Of a stretch of 64,000 nt of DNA, positions 34,180 through 43,254 are shown in pieces (the first letter of the stretch is position 1; every line of letters begins with the position of its first letter). Below the pieces are notes generated by a model, which was not told where the DNA came from, searched no databases, and was given only the letters and a program-made list of their open reading frames with translations. Where the stretch lies: positions 496,001 to 560,000 of the forward strand of contig JASCOD010000001.1 of the NCBI GenBank assembly GCA_029959615.1, given 5' to 3'. The DNA comes from Flavobacteriaceae bacterium PS02338. GTDB taxonomy: Bacteria > Bacteroidota > Bacteroidia > Sphingobacteriales > Sphingobacteriaceae. The translations under genes and the position numbers were made by a program.

Positions 34180-36642
34180 CTATTTGATAGGATCCCATAT
34201 TTTTGCTGGAATTGCATCTTTGCATGGGCAATCGCCAGAAGGAACAATTTGTTTTAGCGATGCCGCAATCTTCTTTACATGTTCGGTATATCCAGGATCT
34301 GTATGTGTGGTTTTTGCATGTGCTGCCATTGCGCAAAAAGCCCATGCTTGTGCATCATTTGGATCGGTTTGCATCATGCTCCTATACTTCTCTGCAATTT
34401 TCAAATAACTATCGTTAGGTCCAGTGGTAGAGATATCTTCTGTTAAAGTAAGGATATCTGCGTTATTTTCATAGCCTTTCTTAAACGTTTTAAATTGGTT
34501 ATTGGACAACACTTGTAGATAATAAACACCATATTTTGAGGTGTAGGTGTATAAGTTACCACTAACCGGTGTGTAATGATTATCTGACGCTTGAGGTATG
34601 ATATATTTGATGTAAAGGCCGTTATCTTTTTGGTTGATATTTACTTTTACGTTGCCGTTGCTATTTGAATAAACACCAGAAGTAAAAGTGGCCCCTACTG
34701 CACCAGAATTGGCTGCAGTACCATTTGAACTCAGAAAACTAGAAAACTGGGCATTATTGGCAAAACTGCCTAATATGCTATTGTTGGTTACTGAGCCGGA
34801 AGCATTTTTTAGGGCAAGTGTATTTGCAAAATTGTTGTCTTTATTGTCTGTTAATACATCGGCTAACAATGCCGTTCCTAGCTGGGTTACATCGGTGTCG
34901 TTCATTCCTAAATCTGACGCCTGTTTTAGAGCTACAGCTCCACCAGCCAAGGTAAGAGATTTACCAAGTATTTTACCAAAGTTAGCTCTTTTCTGAGCTT
35001 TTGCTAATTGCTCTTGCTCTAATTGCTTAGCAGCGAGTTCCTCTCGTTGTATTTTATCTTTTTTAGTTTTTTCCAATCGAGCAAGATACGCTGCATCCGT
35101 TCTTTCTCCATTTGTAAATTTCACATTTTCTTTAATTCCATTTACCGTTAGAGTGCCTATACCATGTGGTAGCCCATCTTTAAAACTCCCTTGGTAAATA
35201 CTCCCAGATTTTTCTTTAAAAGTACCAATTCCATTGGGTTTATTATCTGTTAAAAGACCTTCGTATGTACTACCATCAGCATAAAAGCATTTACCTTGCC
35301 CATTGAGTTTGTTTGCTACGAATTTTCCAGAAAATACATCTCCATTATCAACATTTTTTTTGCCGTTTCCAGATAGTGTTCCATTCATAAAAGAACCGTT
35401 ATATTCCCAACCTTCCTGTAGGTTTTTTAACGTACCAGATATAAGTATGCCCTTAACAAACGTACCATTTTCTACTTCATACAAGTGGTTTTTGCTCAAA
35501 GCTTTCCCTTTACCATTTGCCAATCCTCCAGCAAAACCCCCAAGATAATACCATCCACTTTGTGCACCATATACCTTTAACTTTTCAATCTGTTTTGCAT
35601 TTGACAAATCACTAATCCACAATTTGAGATTTGAGGAAGTCATATTTAACAGGTTATTGTCGCAGCTTACTTCTTTGGCCAAAGCGTTAGCTTCAGCTAA
35701 TTTATTTGCTAGCACTTTGGTATATGCTAGGGTGAATTTTGTTTCACAGGTTTCCAATAATATAGCAGCTTTTGCCGCATTTTGTTCAGCTAAGGAGATC
35801 AAATCTGGATGATAAGCTTTATTCTTTATGATAAGATCTGCTTGATATTGGTATATTTTCCACTTGGTGGATTCTGGAGCTGCATCAATAGCTTTCTGAA
35901 AAAGATTTTTGGCCTCATCTATTTTGCCATGTTTATGTGTTGCTAAGGCGAGTAGAGATGTGTAACTGGCTTTGTCAGTCACCTCTGCCGGTATAGCTGA
36001 TTTTTTTTCAACAGTAGCTACCGCAAACGAAAACATTTTTATTGCATTTTCATAGTCTTTTTCATTCATATCTAATTTACCTGCAAAGGCATAAGCGGCA
36101 CTATTGTCTTTATCTGTATCAATAGATTTATTAGCTAATACTTCAGCAGCATCTTGATTTTTTTGCGGATCGATAGCGAAAAGATCTTCAGCCCATTTTA
36201 AAAGTGCCAAGCTTTTGTAACTGGGATTGTCTTGCACGCTTGCCAAAAGCTGGAGATCCCTAATTGCTGCAACGTAGTTTTTTTGCATTTCGAAAGTTTT
36301 GGCTCTATACAATAATGCCAATTGAACACTAATATTTGTTTTTAATGGCAACACCTCTTTAGCATTCACTTTGGAAACGGCATGGTTCAGTTGCTCTAGC
36401 GCTTTGTCGTAGTTGCCCAATTGGTAATGACAAAACCCAATTCGATAGAAAATTTCGTAATCTTCTTTTCCCTTGCTAAGGTCAAGTGCTAAGGCTAGAC
36501 TTTTAAGCGCATCTTCGTACTTTCTTTTTTCGATGAGCTCATTAGCATTTTTGAGCTCTCGGGCTGCTTTATTGAAAAGTTGTGCTTTAGCCATATTTAT
36601 GGCAATAAAAGTCAGCAGTAGTAGAATAATCTTTTTGCCCAT
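34180..36642 (-). CDS. TPR and MORN repeat protein (exported)
   Basis: This 820-residue protein begins MGKKIILLLLTFIAINMAKA, a signal peptide; the longer frame from 36732 is not needed. Residues about 25-370 are TPR-like helical pairs (for example EIFYRIGFCHYQLGNYDKAL). About 390-560 holds MORN-type repeats, for example GWEYNGSFMNGTLSGNG and STYEGLLTDNKPNGIGTF. A coiled, Lys/Gln-rich stretch and a less recognisable C-terminal region follow. MORN repeats often bind lipids or act as scaffolds, but here the role is unknown. It sits between nagA and tsf in the same direction as both. Confidence 0.75.
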   Translation of the reverse strand: MGKKIILLLLTFIAINMAKAQLFNKAARELKNANELIEKRKYEDALKSLALALDLSKGKEDYEIFYRIGFCHYQLGNYDKALEQLNHAVSKVNAKEVLPLKTNISVQLALLYRAKTFEMQKNYVAAIRDLQLLASVQDNPSYKSLALLKWAEDLFAIDPQKNQDAAEVLANKSIDTDKDNSAAYAFAGKLDMNEKDYENAIKMFSFAVATVEKKSAIPAEVTDKASYTSLLALATHKHGKIDEAKNLFQKAIDAAPESTKWKIYQYQADLIIKNKAYHPDLISLAEQNAAKAAILLETCETKFTLAYTKVLANKLAEANALAKEVSCDNNLLNMTSSNLKLWISDLSNAKQIEKLKVYGAQSGWYYLGGFAGGLANGKGKALSKNHLYEVENGTFVKGILISGTLKNLQEGWEYNGSFMNGTLSGNGKKNVDNGDVFSGKFVANKLNGQGKCFYADGSTYEGLLTDNKPNGIGTFKEKSGSIYQGSFKDGLPHGIGTLTVNGIKENVKFTNGERTDAAYLARLEKTKKDKIQREELAAKQLEQEQLAKAQKRANFGKILGKSLTLAGGAVALKQASDLGMNDTDVTQLGTALLADVLTDNKDNNFANTLALKNASGSVTNNSILGSFANNAQFSSFLSSNGTAANSGAVGATFTSGVYSNSNGNVKVNINQKDNGLYIKYIIPQASDNHYTPVSGNLYTYTSKYGVYYLQVLSNNQFKTFKKGYENNADILTLTEDISTTGPNDSYLKIAEKYRSMMQTDPNDAQAWAFCAMAAHAKTTHTDPGYTEHVKKIAASLKQIVPSGDCPCKDAIPAKIWDPIK

Positions 36643-36718
36643 GATTTCAATGTGAAGGGTTGAAATTGGCGATAATAAATCAAACTTAAAATACTCAAAA
36701 CTAGGTATTTTAAAACAA

Positions 36719-36747
36719 AAAAGTCCCGACAAATTGCCGGGACTTTT
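36719..36747 (-). terminator. Terminator of the rplM-rpsI-rpsB-tsf operon
   Basis: A hairpin (AAAAGTCCCG and CGGGACTTTT arms) with a CAATTTG-containing loop lies 22 bases after the tsf stop. On the minus strand it is followed by T residues. Confidence 0.85.
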
Positions 36748-36768
36748 CTATATAGAGTTGCTTAAAAA

Positions 36769-37614
36769 TTAAGCACCTAATTGTACACGTTTGAAAGCAG
36801 TAACCGTTAATCCTTTAACAGTATTGTCTAAGAATTTACGAACATCTACTGAACTATCTTTAACAAACTCTTGGTTTAATAAAGTACTGTCTTTGTAGAA
36901 TTTATTCAATTTACCAGCAGCGATTTTCTCAACCATTTCTTCTGGTTTACCTTCTTGACGGATAACATCTTTAGCAATCTCGATTTCACGCTCGATAGTA
37001 GCAGGATCAACACCTTCTTTATCAACAGCAACTGGGTTCATCGCAGCAATTTGCATTGCAACATCTTTACCAGCTTCAGTAATATCTACACCATTAGCAC
37101 CTTCAAACACCACTAAAACGCCCATTTTACCATTAGAGTGGATATAAGAAACGATTTTCTCTCCAGTGATATTTGCGTACTCTTGAATAACGATTTTCTC
37201 GCCGATTTTACCAGTTAATTCAGTTATGGTTTCGGCAACTGTACGTCCATCTTCCAAAGCAATTTCCGATAATTCTTCTGCAGAAGCAGGATTGTTGGCA
37301 ACTGCTGCAGCTAAAACAGCCTGAGCTAAATTACGGAAATCTTCAACTTTAGAAACTGGCTCAGTTTCACAAGCTAAAGCAACTAATTTACCATTTGTAC
37401 CATCTTCTGATACGCTGATTGATACCAAACCTTCAGAAGTAGCATTACCAGAACGAGCAGCCGATACTTTTTGACCTTTTTTACGCAATAAATCAACTGC
37501 AGCTTCGAAATCGCCGTTTGCCTCAATTAATGCTTTTTTGCAATCCATCATGCCGGCACCTGTTTGTTGACGTAATTTGTTTACATCTGCCGCAGAAATT
37601 TGTACTGTAGACAT
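36769..37614 (-). CDS. tsf: Elongation factor Ts
   Basis: This 281-residue protein begins with MSTVQISAADVNKLRQQTGAG and the EF-Ts signature MMDCKKALIEANGDFEAAVDLL. Next come VSEDGTNGKLVALACETEPV and the late EIEIAKDVIRQEGKPE. It is the guanine-nucleotide exchange factor for EF-Tu. It is the last gene of the operon and is followed by a terminator. The spacer to rpsB (102 bases) is unusual because it holds a long hairpin of heptad units. Confidence 0.97.
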   Translation of the reverse strand: MSTVQISAADVNKLRQQTGAGMMDCKKALIEANGDFEAAVDLLRKKGQKVSAARSGNATSEGLVSISVSEDGTNGKLVALACETEPVSKVEDFRNLAQAVLAAAVANNPASAEELSEIALEDGRTVAETITELTGKIGEKIVIQEYANITGEKIVSYIHSNGKMGVLVVFEGANGVDITEAGKDVAMQIAAMNPVAVDKEGVDPATIEREIEIAKDVIRQEGKPEEMVEKIAAGKLNKFYKDSTLLNQEFVKDSSVDVRKFLDNTVKGLTVTAFKRVQLGA

Positions 37615-37648
37615 CTCTTTTAAATATTTTGAATTTCTATAAAATGTG

Positions 37649-37715
37649 ATAAGTTGTAAGTTATAGGTTACAAGTCTTTCAACCTATAACTTACAACCCA
37701 CAACTTACAACTTCA
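37649..37715. repeat. Heptad arrays forming a 17-bp perfect hairpin between rpsB and tsf
   Basis: The left units ATAAGTT, GTAAGTT, ATAGGTT and ACAAGTC are followed by AACCTAT, AACTTAC, AACCCAC, AACTTAC and AACTTCA. The 17 bases at 37653-37669 pair exactly with 37681-37697 around an 11-base loop. It has no T tract on the transcribed strand, so it is not a plain terminator. Confidence 0.85.
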
Positions 37716-37716
37716 A

Positions 37717-38541
37717 TTATGCTTCTGTGTTATCTTCTGATGAAGTTTCTGCTTCAGCAGCTTCTTTTTTAGCTTTTTTAGCTGGAACTTCTGGAGCATC
37801 AGCAGCAGCTTTAACCGCTACAGCTTCTTTTTCAGCTTCTTCATCTTTTTCACGCTTACGCTCATCTAAACCTTCTTCGATAGCTTTTACAATTATGTCA
37901 GTAATCAAAGAGATTGATTTTGTAGCATCATCATTAGCTGGAATAGGGAAATCGATGTTTGAAGGATCAGAGTTTGTATCAACCATTGCAAAAGTAGGAA
38001 TGTTTAATTTCAAAGCTTCAGCAACAGCGATGTGCTCTTTCTTCACATCGATTAAGAAGATAGCCGCAGGTAAACGGTTCAAATCAGCAATACCACCTAA
38101 AAGGTTTTCTAATTTGATACGCTCACGCTGGATCATCAAACGCTCTTTCTTAGAAAGAATAGCGTAAGTACCATCTTTAGTCATCTTATCGATGTTAGAC
38201 ATCTTCTTGATTGACTTACGTACAGTAGCAAAGTTAGTTAACATACCACCTAACCAACGCTCGGTTACGAAAGGCATATTTACTTTTTTAGCTTGCTCTG
38301 CTACAATTTCTTTAGCTTGTTTCTTAGTCGCTACAAATAAGATCTTACGACCAGATTTTACGATTTGTTTAATCGCCGAAGCAGCTTCTTCAGTTTTAGC
38401 TAAAGTTTTGTTTAAATCTATAATGTGGATACCATTGCGCTCCATGAAAATGTAAGGAGCCATTTTTGGATTCCATTTGCGGGTAAGGTGACCAAAGTGT
38501 ACACCTGCATCCAATAAGTCTTGATATGTTGTTCTTGCCAT
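37717..38541 (-). CDS. rpsB: 30S ribosomal protein S2
   Basis: This 274-residue protein has the S2 core: DLLDAGVHFGHLTRKWNPKM, FVATKKQAKEIV and TERWLGGMLTNF. The Bacteroidota-type C-terminal extension after residue 230 is rich in Lys, Glu and Ala. S2 binds the small-subunit head and is needed for S1 association. It lies in the rplM-rpsI-rpsB-tsf cluster, with its start 18 bases after rpsI. Confidence 0.98.
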   Translation of the reverse strand: MARTTYQDLLDAGVHFGHLTRKWNPKMAPYIFMERNGIHIIDLNKTLAKTEEAASAIKQIVKSGRKILFVATKKQAKEIVAEQAKKVNMPFVTERWLGGMLTNFATVRKSIKKMSNIDKMTKDGTYAILSKKERLMIQRERIKLENLLGGIADLNRLPAAIFLIDVKKEHIAVAEALKLNIPTFAMVDTNSDPSNIDFPIPANDDATKSISLITDIIVKAIEEGLDERKREKDEEAEKEAVAVKAAADAPEVPAKKAKKEAAEAETSSEDNTEA

Positions 38542-38559
38542 TGTATTGTCTCCTTAAGA

Positions 38560-38946
38560 TTAACGTTTACTGAATTGGAATCTCTTACGAGCTTTCGCAC
38601 GTCCTGGTTTTTTACGCTCAACCATACGCATATCACGGGTTACTAACCCTTTAGCACGTAATGCAGATTTTTTATCAGCATCTAATTCAACAATAGCTTT
38701 AGCAATAGCTAAACGAACAGCTTCCGCTTGTCCTTTAACACCACCACCAGCTACATTTACTTGTACATCATATTTACCAGCAACTTCCGCAACTTCGAAA
38801 GATTGGTTAACGATATATTGTAAAGGTAGGGTTGGGAAATATACTTTATAATCTTTACCGTTTACGGTAATTTCGCCGTTGCCGTCTTTCAAATAGATAC
38901 GAGCAACTGCTGTTTTTCTTCTACCAGAAGTATTTGTTGTTGACAT
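38560..38946 (-). CDS. rpsI: 30S ribosomal protein S9
   Basis: This 128-residue protein begins with NTSGRRKTAVARIYLKDGNG and ends in the basic ARKRFQFSKR tail that contacts the P-site tRNA in the small subunit. GGGVKGQAEAVRLAIAKA is also typical. It lies 16 bases after rplM, so they share the rplM promoter. Confidence 0.98.
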   Translation of the reverse strand: MSTTNTSGRRKTAVARIYLKDGNGEITVNGKDYKVYFPTLPLQYIVNQSFEVAEVAGKYDVQVNVAGGGVKGQAEAVRLAIAKAIVELDADKKSALRAKGLVTRDMRMVERKKPGRAKARKRFQFSKR

Positions 38947-38962
38947 TTCTTTTCTCTTTTAA

Positions 38963-39406
38963 TTAAAGTTTGATTGTTTTTGGCGACTGTGCAGCGTGTG
39001 GATGCTCAGCACCAGCATAAACAAATAAATTAGTGTATAATTTTTTGCCTAATTTGGTTTTAGGTAACATACCACGAACAGCTTTCTCAACAACACGTTG
39101 AGGGTGCTTTTCCAATAACTCTTTAGGAGAAATGAAACGTTGACCACCTGGATAACCAGTGTAACGAACATACTCTTTTTCAGTTAACTTATTCCCTGTT
39201 AACTTAATTTTGTCTGCATTGATAACAATAACGTTATCACCGCAGTCTACGTGAGGGGTATACTCTGGCTTGTTTTTACCTCTAATAATCATAGCGATCT
39301 TAGAAGACAAGCGCCCCAAAATCTCTCCTTCAGCATCAACTACAACCCATTGTTTGTTAACGGTTTTAGCATTCGCAGAGACAGTTTTGTAACTTAACGT
39401 ATTCAC
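38963..39406 (-). CDS. rplM: 50S ribosomal protein L13
   Basis: This 147-residue protein has the L13 features VVDAEGEILGRLSSKIA, KPEYTPHVDCGDNVIVINA and AVRGMLPKTKLGKK. It is an early-assembling large-subunit protein. The start codon is GTG (39404-39406), giving MNTLSYKTVS. It is the first gene of the operon and has a near-perfect promoter 55 bases upstream. Confidence 0.97.
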   Translation of the reverse strand: MNTLSYKTVSANAKTVNKQWVVVDAEGEILGRLSSKIAMIIRGKNKPEYTPHVDCGDNVIVINADKIKLTGNKLTEKEYVRYTGYPGGQRFISPKELLEKHPQRVVEKAVRGMLPKTKLGKKLYTNLFVYAGAEHPHAAQSPKTIKL

Positions 39407-39723
39407 TTGCTTTTATTTAATTTGTTAAAAAATATATTATTCCCCAGTTTTTTAGGGACTGCAAAGATACGGAGAATACTTTAAATACCAAATAGTTGAA
39501 AGAAAAAAGTTATCACATTACGAGTGATGCACCGTAGATTACTTGTTTGAAAAATAATTTCGAAGATCCTTTTGCCCCGACAGTTCCTATATATTATATT
39601 ACATTAGGTCTTCTAGTCATCTTCTTGCCTACTTCCGTCATGCTAAATTTAGCTGGGCGTTAGCACTAAACAAAGTTTCTTAACCAACAGCAAGACCTTT
39701 CCTTATCCTTGGTTTTAACCAAA
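39407..39723. other. Gene-free gap between rplM and the AddB-like gene
   Basis: Besides the rplM promoter (39462-39492), this 317-base stretch holds a CCGTCATGCT segment at about 39635, reminiscent of REP-like ends, but no clear partner arm. I see no gene or stable terminator in it. Confidence 0.5.
39462..39492 (-). promoter_or_regulatory. Promoter of the rplM-rpsI-rpsB-tsf operon
   Basis: On the minus strand a TTTG -33 element (39489-39492) is followed after 19 bases by TATCTTTG (39462-39469). Both elements and the spacing match the Bacteroidota consensus. This is the best promoter seen in the window, with a leader of about 50 bases before the GTG. Confidence 0.85.
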
Positions 39724-42564
39724 TCAAACCCCAAACAAAGTCTTATAAATAGAGTAACTATAATTATCTGGTACTTGACTAGCTCTAAAAGGAACATTAA
39801 CATCAAACAATTCTGCAATTTTAGCCTGTAGCTCTTCTAGAAAAATAGGTTTCACCTCCTCCAAATAAACATCAGACAACACCAATTTCCTCGAATTAAA
39901 ATGCACTTTTCCATCAGCCATAGTTTTTACGATAAAAAGATTAGGCTCTACGCCTGTTCTTCCAGATTGCCTCTCATAAGCATAAGTATAAATTAAGGTT
40001 TGTATCAAAGCCTTGTTGATGCTTTTTCCATCAGTATCAAAAAGCTTTTCGATGGCAGAAAAAGTCAATTTATCGCCGCCTGTTTTATAGTCAACAATGC
40101 GGACCACACCATTTCTTTCATCTACCCTATCAATAAAACCAAACAGTTTAACCTGTTCTTTTTTTCCATTCAGCTCAAATTCTAATTCCGTGCTAATTTT
40201 TTCCTCCAAACTTAAGATGGTAAAAGGTGCATCGGCTTCATCTCTATTTAAAATGATTTCTGCATAAGCTTCTACAATGGCCAAAATCACTTTCTGCATG
40301 CCAGAATATTCCAAGGTGCTTTCTTCTTTGTTAGTCATCACAAGGTTGAATGCTTTTACAACCATTTGTTTTACACCTTTTCTTTTGAGTTTGATGACTT
40401 CTGGAGTGACCTCTTTATTGATTTCATTTTCGTAGAAATACTCCATCACCTTGTGCAAAATTGAACCAATCTGGTTAGCTTCAATCACGGCAGTTACTTC
40501 TTCCGGCTCCTTAATTTCTGCTATGTAACGGAAGAAAAAATCTATTGGATTAGAAATGTACATCGTTAATGCCGAGGGCGATAGCACCTTTTCTCCACTC
40601 AAGTATCGCTTTAAGGCCTTTTGGATATTTTCGTCGTTTTTATCAATCTCGATAGCTTGCTGAGGTGCTGTGCTAACTGGCAAGTTTAATGCACTATAAT
40701 TGAATTTGAAGTTACTTTCATACTCCAGCTGTTTCAAAATCCTACTCACTTCGCCAGTGTTACTTTCATCAGTTAAACTATTATAGACAAAATTGATATT
40801 CTTCGCCCTTTGCAATAGACGATAAACCATATAGGAAGAAATTGCATCCAAATTCTCTAGTACTGGCAAGCCGTAAGCTCTACGAATACCATCTGGAATG
40901 AAGCTATTTCCGATGGAAGTTTTAGGAATAATCCCTTCATTAAAGCCTAAAAAGACGATGTTATCAAAGTTGAGGTTACGACTTTCTAACAAACCCATCA
41001 TCTGTACACCTTTCAACGGGTCTCCGCTCAAAGGAACGGCAACACCTTGCAATGATTTTTGAATGAGTTGTACCACAAAATGGAATTCTTCATCCTGCAC
41101 AAAATCTTTTAGGGTGTCATTCAAACGGGTTAACTCCTCAATTGTCTTTACAAATAAATCTGCATCAATCTTTTTTAATGATTTTTGAGAAGATAAACGC
41201 GTTAACAAAAACCTCATCACATCAAGCAGCTCGCTTACTAAACCTGAAGGTTCATCTACTTTGTGATAAAATTTCTCGAAAATGCCACCTTGCTTTTGCA
41301 GACGAGCTAAGTCAACGTTTACCACATTATCCTTCAATAATGCTTCTTGAATATTTGATTTCAGCTTAGCACTTAACCCTGTGAGCGGGTGCGTTACAAA
41401 AGCTTCGAGGGTTTGGTAAGTTACTTTGTCATTTTCTTTGAGCTCCAACTGGGTTGTCAACCATAAATCGGCCAAGCCAAAAACGGTAGAACTTGCCAAA
41501 GCAAAACCCATGGTCACATTCAAATCTATCTCATCATTGAGAGTTTGCAAAGCAGGCATCAATAAACTTTCATCGGCTAAGATAATGGCAGTTGTACCAA
41601 TTTCTTCATCAACATCTTCGTTAATTTCAACTACCTGATTTAAGATTTTAGCCTGCGCACTTTGACCTTGAACTTTGTAAACATTTACCAAATGTTGTTC
41701 CGAACTAAAAGTATGGTTATGTGTTTCAAAAACATTTTTCAATCCAAGCTGGTGTAAATTTTTACGTAAGAACAAACCTGCTTCTTGCAGTTCATCTTCT
41801 ACATAATAAGCATCCGTATCAAAATAAAACAGAGCTTTGTCCGCTTCTTGCAGTTGTGTAAAGACCTTCGCTTCAGCACGAGTCAGCGCATTAAATCCAA
41901 CGAAAATAATCTTCCCTTTTTCAAAAGATTTGATAAAGTCTAGGGCAGTTAAATCTGTGCCTGCCAATTGACGATAGACTCGTCCATTGGTGATATAATT
42001 TTGCGCTTTCAACTCTTCGTGAAAATGATGATATAGTTTTGGCATTCTGCGCCACATTTTAATGAAAAGCTCTTGCTGCTTTTTATGCTTCCCTTCGCTG
42101 TACGATTGCCAAAATTGTGCTAAAAATTCATATTGTTCTTTAGACAAATAATCGAATTCTAGGTTGATTTCAGCAACTTCTTCCATCTCTTGATACAGCT
42201 TATCTGCATCTACCAAATCATTGTCTATTTGTGCAAAATCGCTCAGCATAATTTTAGCCAAAGGAAAAAACTGGCTACTTTTCATCGGCAATACCCCCTC
42301 TTCCGCCAAAAGCTGATTATACACTTTCAATAGCGTGAAAAACTGCAAATAGAAATCAGCATTTTTTTCTTGTACACTGCCTGCAAAAAATTGCTGTATG
42401 GTATAAATAGACGGACTAAAAAATGGCTTTTGAATAATATCTGCCAAATATTTTCGCAAATAAGTAGCAGGCCTATTGTTATTGAAAACGATAGCACAGT
42501 ATTGTAAATCATCGCCAAACTTGGCAACTAAATCTTGAGCAACTTCTTTTAAAAATGGGGTCAT
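39724..42564 (-). CDS. AddB-like protein with C-terminal PD-(D/E)XK nuclease
   Basis: This 946-residue protein resembles AddB/RexB, the non-motor subunit of an end-resecting repair nuclease, and pairs with the AddA-like gene nearby. The C-terminal RecB-family nuclease core has GSILHKVMEYFY, FGFIDRVDERNGVVRIVDYKTG and the motif Lys in DYK. The N-terminus is a degenerate helicase-like fold with no Walker A. AddB proteins normally have four Cys holding an iron-sulfur cluster, but I find only one cysteine in the whole protein (Cys23). The cluster is therefore absent, as in some other lineages. Recognition of Chi-like sites is an open question. Confidence 0.82.
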   Translation of the reverse strand: MTPFLKEVAQDLVAKFGDDLQYCAIVFNNNRPATYLRKYLADIIQKPFFSPSIYTIQQFFAGSVQEKNADFYLQFFTLLKVYNQLLAEEGVLPMKSSQFFPLAKIMLSDFAQIDNDLVDADKLYQEMEEVAEINLEFDYLSKEQYEFLAQFWQSYSEGKHKKQQELFIKMWRRMPKLYHHFHEELKAQNYITNGRVYRQLAGTDLTALDFIKSFEKGKIIFVGFNALTRAEAKVFTQLQEADKALFYFDTDAYYVEDELQEAGLFLRKNLHQLGLKNVFETHNHTFSSEQHLVNVYKVQGQSAQAKILNQVVEINEDVDEEIGTTAIILADESLLMPALQTLNDEIDLNVTMGFALASSTVFGLADLWLTTQLELKENDKVTYQTLEAFVTHPLTGLSAKLKSNIQEALLKDNVVNVDLARLQKQGGIFEKFYHKVDEPSGLVSELLDVMRFLLTRLSSQKSLKKIDADLFVKTIEELTRLNDTLKDFVQDEEFHFVVQLIQKSLQGVAVPLSGDPLKGVQMMGLLESRNLNFDNIVFLGFNEGIIPKTSIGNSFIPDGIRRAYGLPVLENLDAISSYMVYRLLQRAKNINFVYNSLTDESNTGEVSRILKQLEYESNFKFNYSALNLPVSTAPQQAIEIDKNDENIQKALKRYLSGEKVLSPSALTMYISNPIDFFFRYIAEIKEPEEVTAVIEANQIGSILHKVMEYFYENEINKEVTPEVIKLKRKGVKQMVVKAFNLVMTNKEESTLEYSGMQKVILAIVEAYAEIILNRDEADAPFTILSLEEKISTELEFELNGKKEQVKLFGFIDRVDERNGVVRIVDYKTGGDKLTFSAIEKLFDTDGKSINKALIQTLIYTYAYERQSGRTGVEPNLFIVKTMADGKVHFNSRKLVLSDVYLEEVKPIFLEELQAKIAELFDVNVPFRASQVPDNYSYSIYKTLFGV

Positions 42565-42569
42565 TTTAA

Positions 42570-42604
42570 TTTACGATTTTAGATTGACGAGTTACGATTT
42601 GTAA
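42570..42604. repeat. Heptad repeat array (TTTACGA/TTTTAGA type)
   Basis: Units TTTACGA, TTTTAGA, TTGACGA, GTTACGA and TTTGTAA run with a 7-base period from just before the AddB-like start into the end of the next gene. The first two match the array before upp. Confidence 0.75.
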
Positions 42605-43217
42605 TGCCGCCCAATTGATTTACTATCGTGACAGGTTGTTTAACTAGATTTTTCGATAGATAATTTTCGATTTCCTGAGAAGCTATTTTATCAATCTTGA
42701 TATTTGAAGCTAGCCAAGTTTTTCCATTCACAGCTTTTAACAATATTCTATTATGATGTATTTCAATATAATTTATTTCATCAACCTTAATTTCTTCTTC
42801 CAATCCATAAGCTCGTAATACACCTGATTTTATGTTCAAAAAACCTTGAGCCATCCTATAAAAACCATTGAAAAAAAGTAAAACGATTACTACACCAACC
42901 ACATATAGCCAAATACTCGTCATGTAATCCATACAATAGAAAAAGGCTGCGCCAAGCAATAATGCGCTTCCAAAGAAAAAAAATGTAAATTCAGAGTTGC
43001 TATCATTAACACTAGGGAAAACGACATATTTCAATTTTCTTTTACGATAATTATAAGTTGTGAAAAGTGAATATGCTAATCCAACGACAATAGCACTTAT
43101 CATAAAAATTGACGGTGCCAGATCGTGAATTTTTCCAAGCAAGAAGAAAAACAAAATCACCAAAACAAATAAAAAGGCGTTCTTATTTTTATTTATCATT
43201 TTTTTAATCCTATCCAT
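42579..43217 (-). CDS. Small membrane protein with PH-like C-terminal region
   Basis: This 212-residue protein has four hydrophobic segments in its first 115 residues, one pair near residues 15-50 and another near 75-115. About 90 soluble residues follow, with VDEINYIEIHHNRILLKAVN and NGKTWLASNIKIDK, a pattern like bacterial PH (YdjM/bPH-type) domains. I do not recognise a family beyond that. I chose ATG 43217; a TTG at 43223 is also in frame. The 3' end (about residues 205-212) lies inside the heptad array. It sits between the AddB-like and AddA-like genes in the same direction, but a membrane protein in that complex is not known to me. Confidence 0.6.
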   Translation of the reverse strand: MDRIKKMINKNKNAFLFVLVILFFFLLGKIHDLAPSIFMISAIVVGLAYSLFTTYNYRKRKLKYVVFPSVNDSNSEFTFFFFGSALLLGAAFFYCMDYMTSIWLYVVGVVIVLLFFNGFYRMAQGFLNIKSGVLRAYGLEEEIKVDEINYIEIHHNRILLKAVNGKTWLASNIKIDKIASQEIENYLSKNLVKQPVTIVNQLGGITNRNSSI

Positions 43218-43254
43218 ATTCAATAGTACAATTCAATCGTTTTTCTTTAACATC

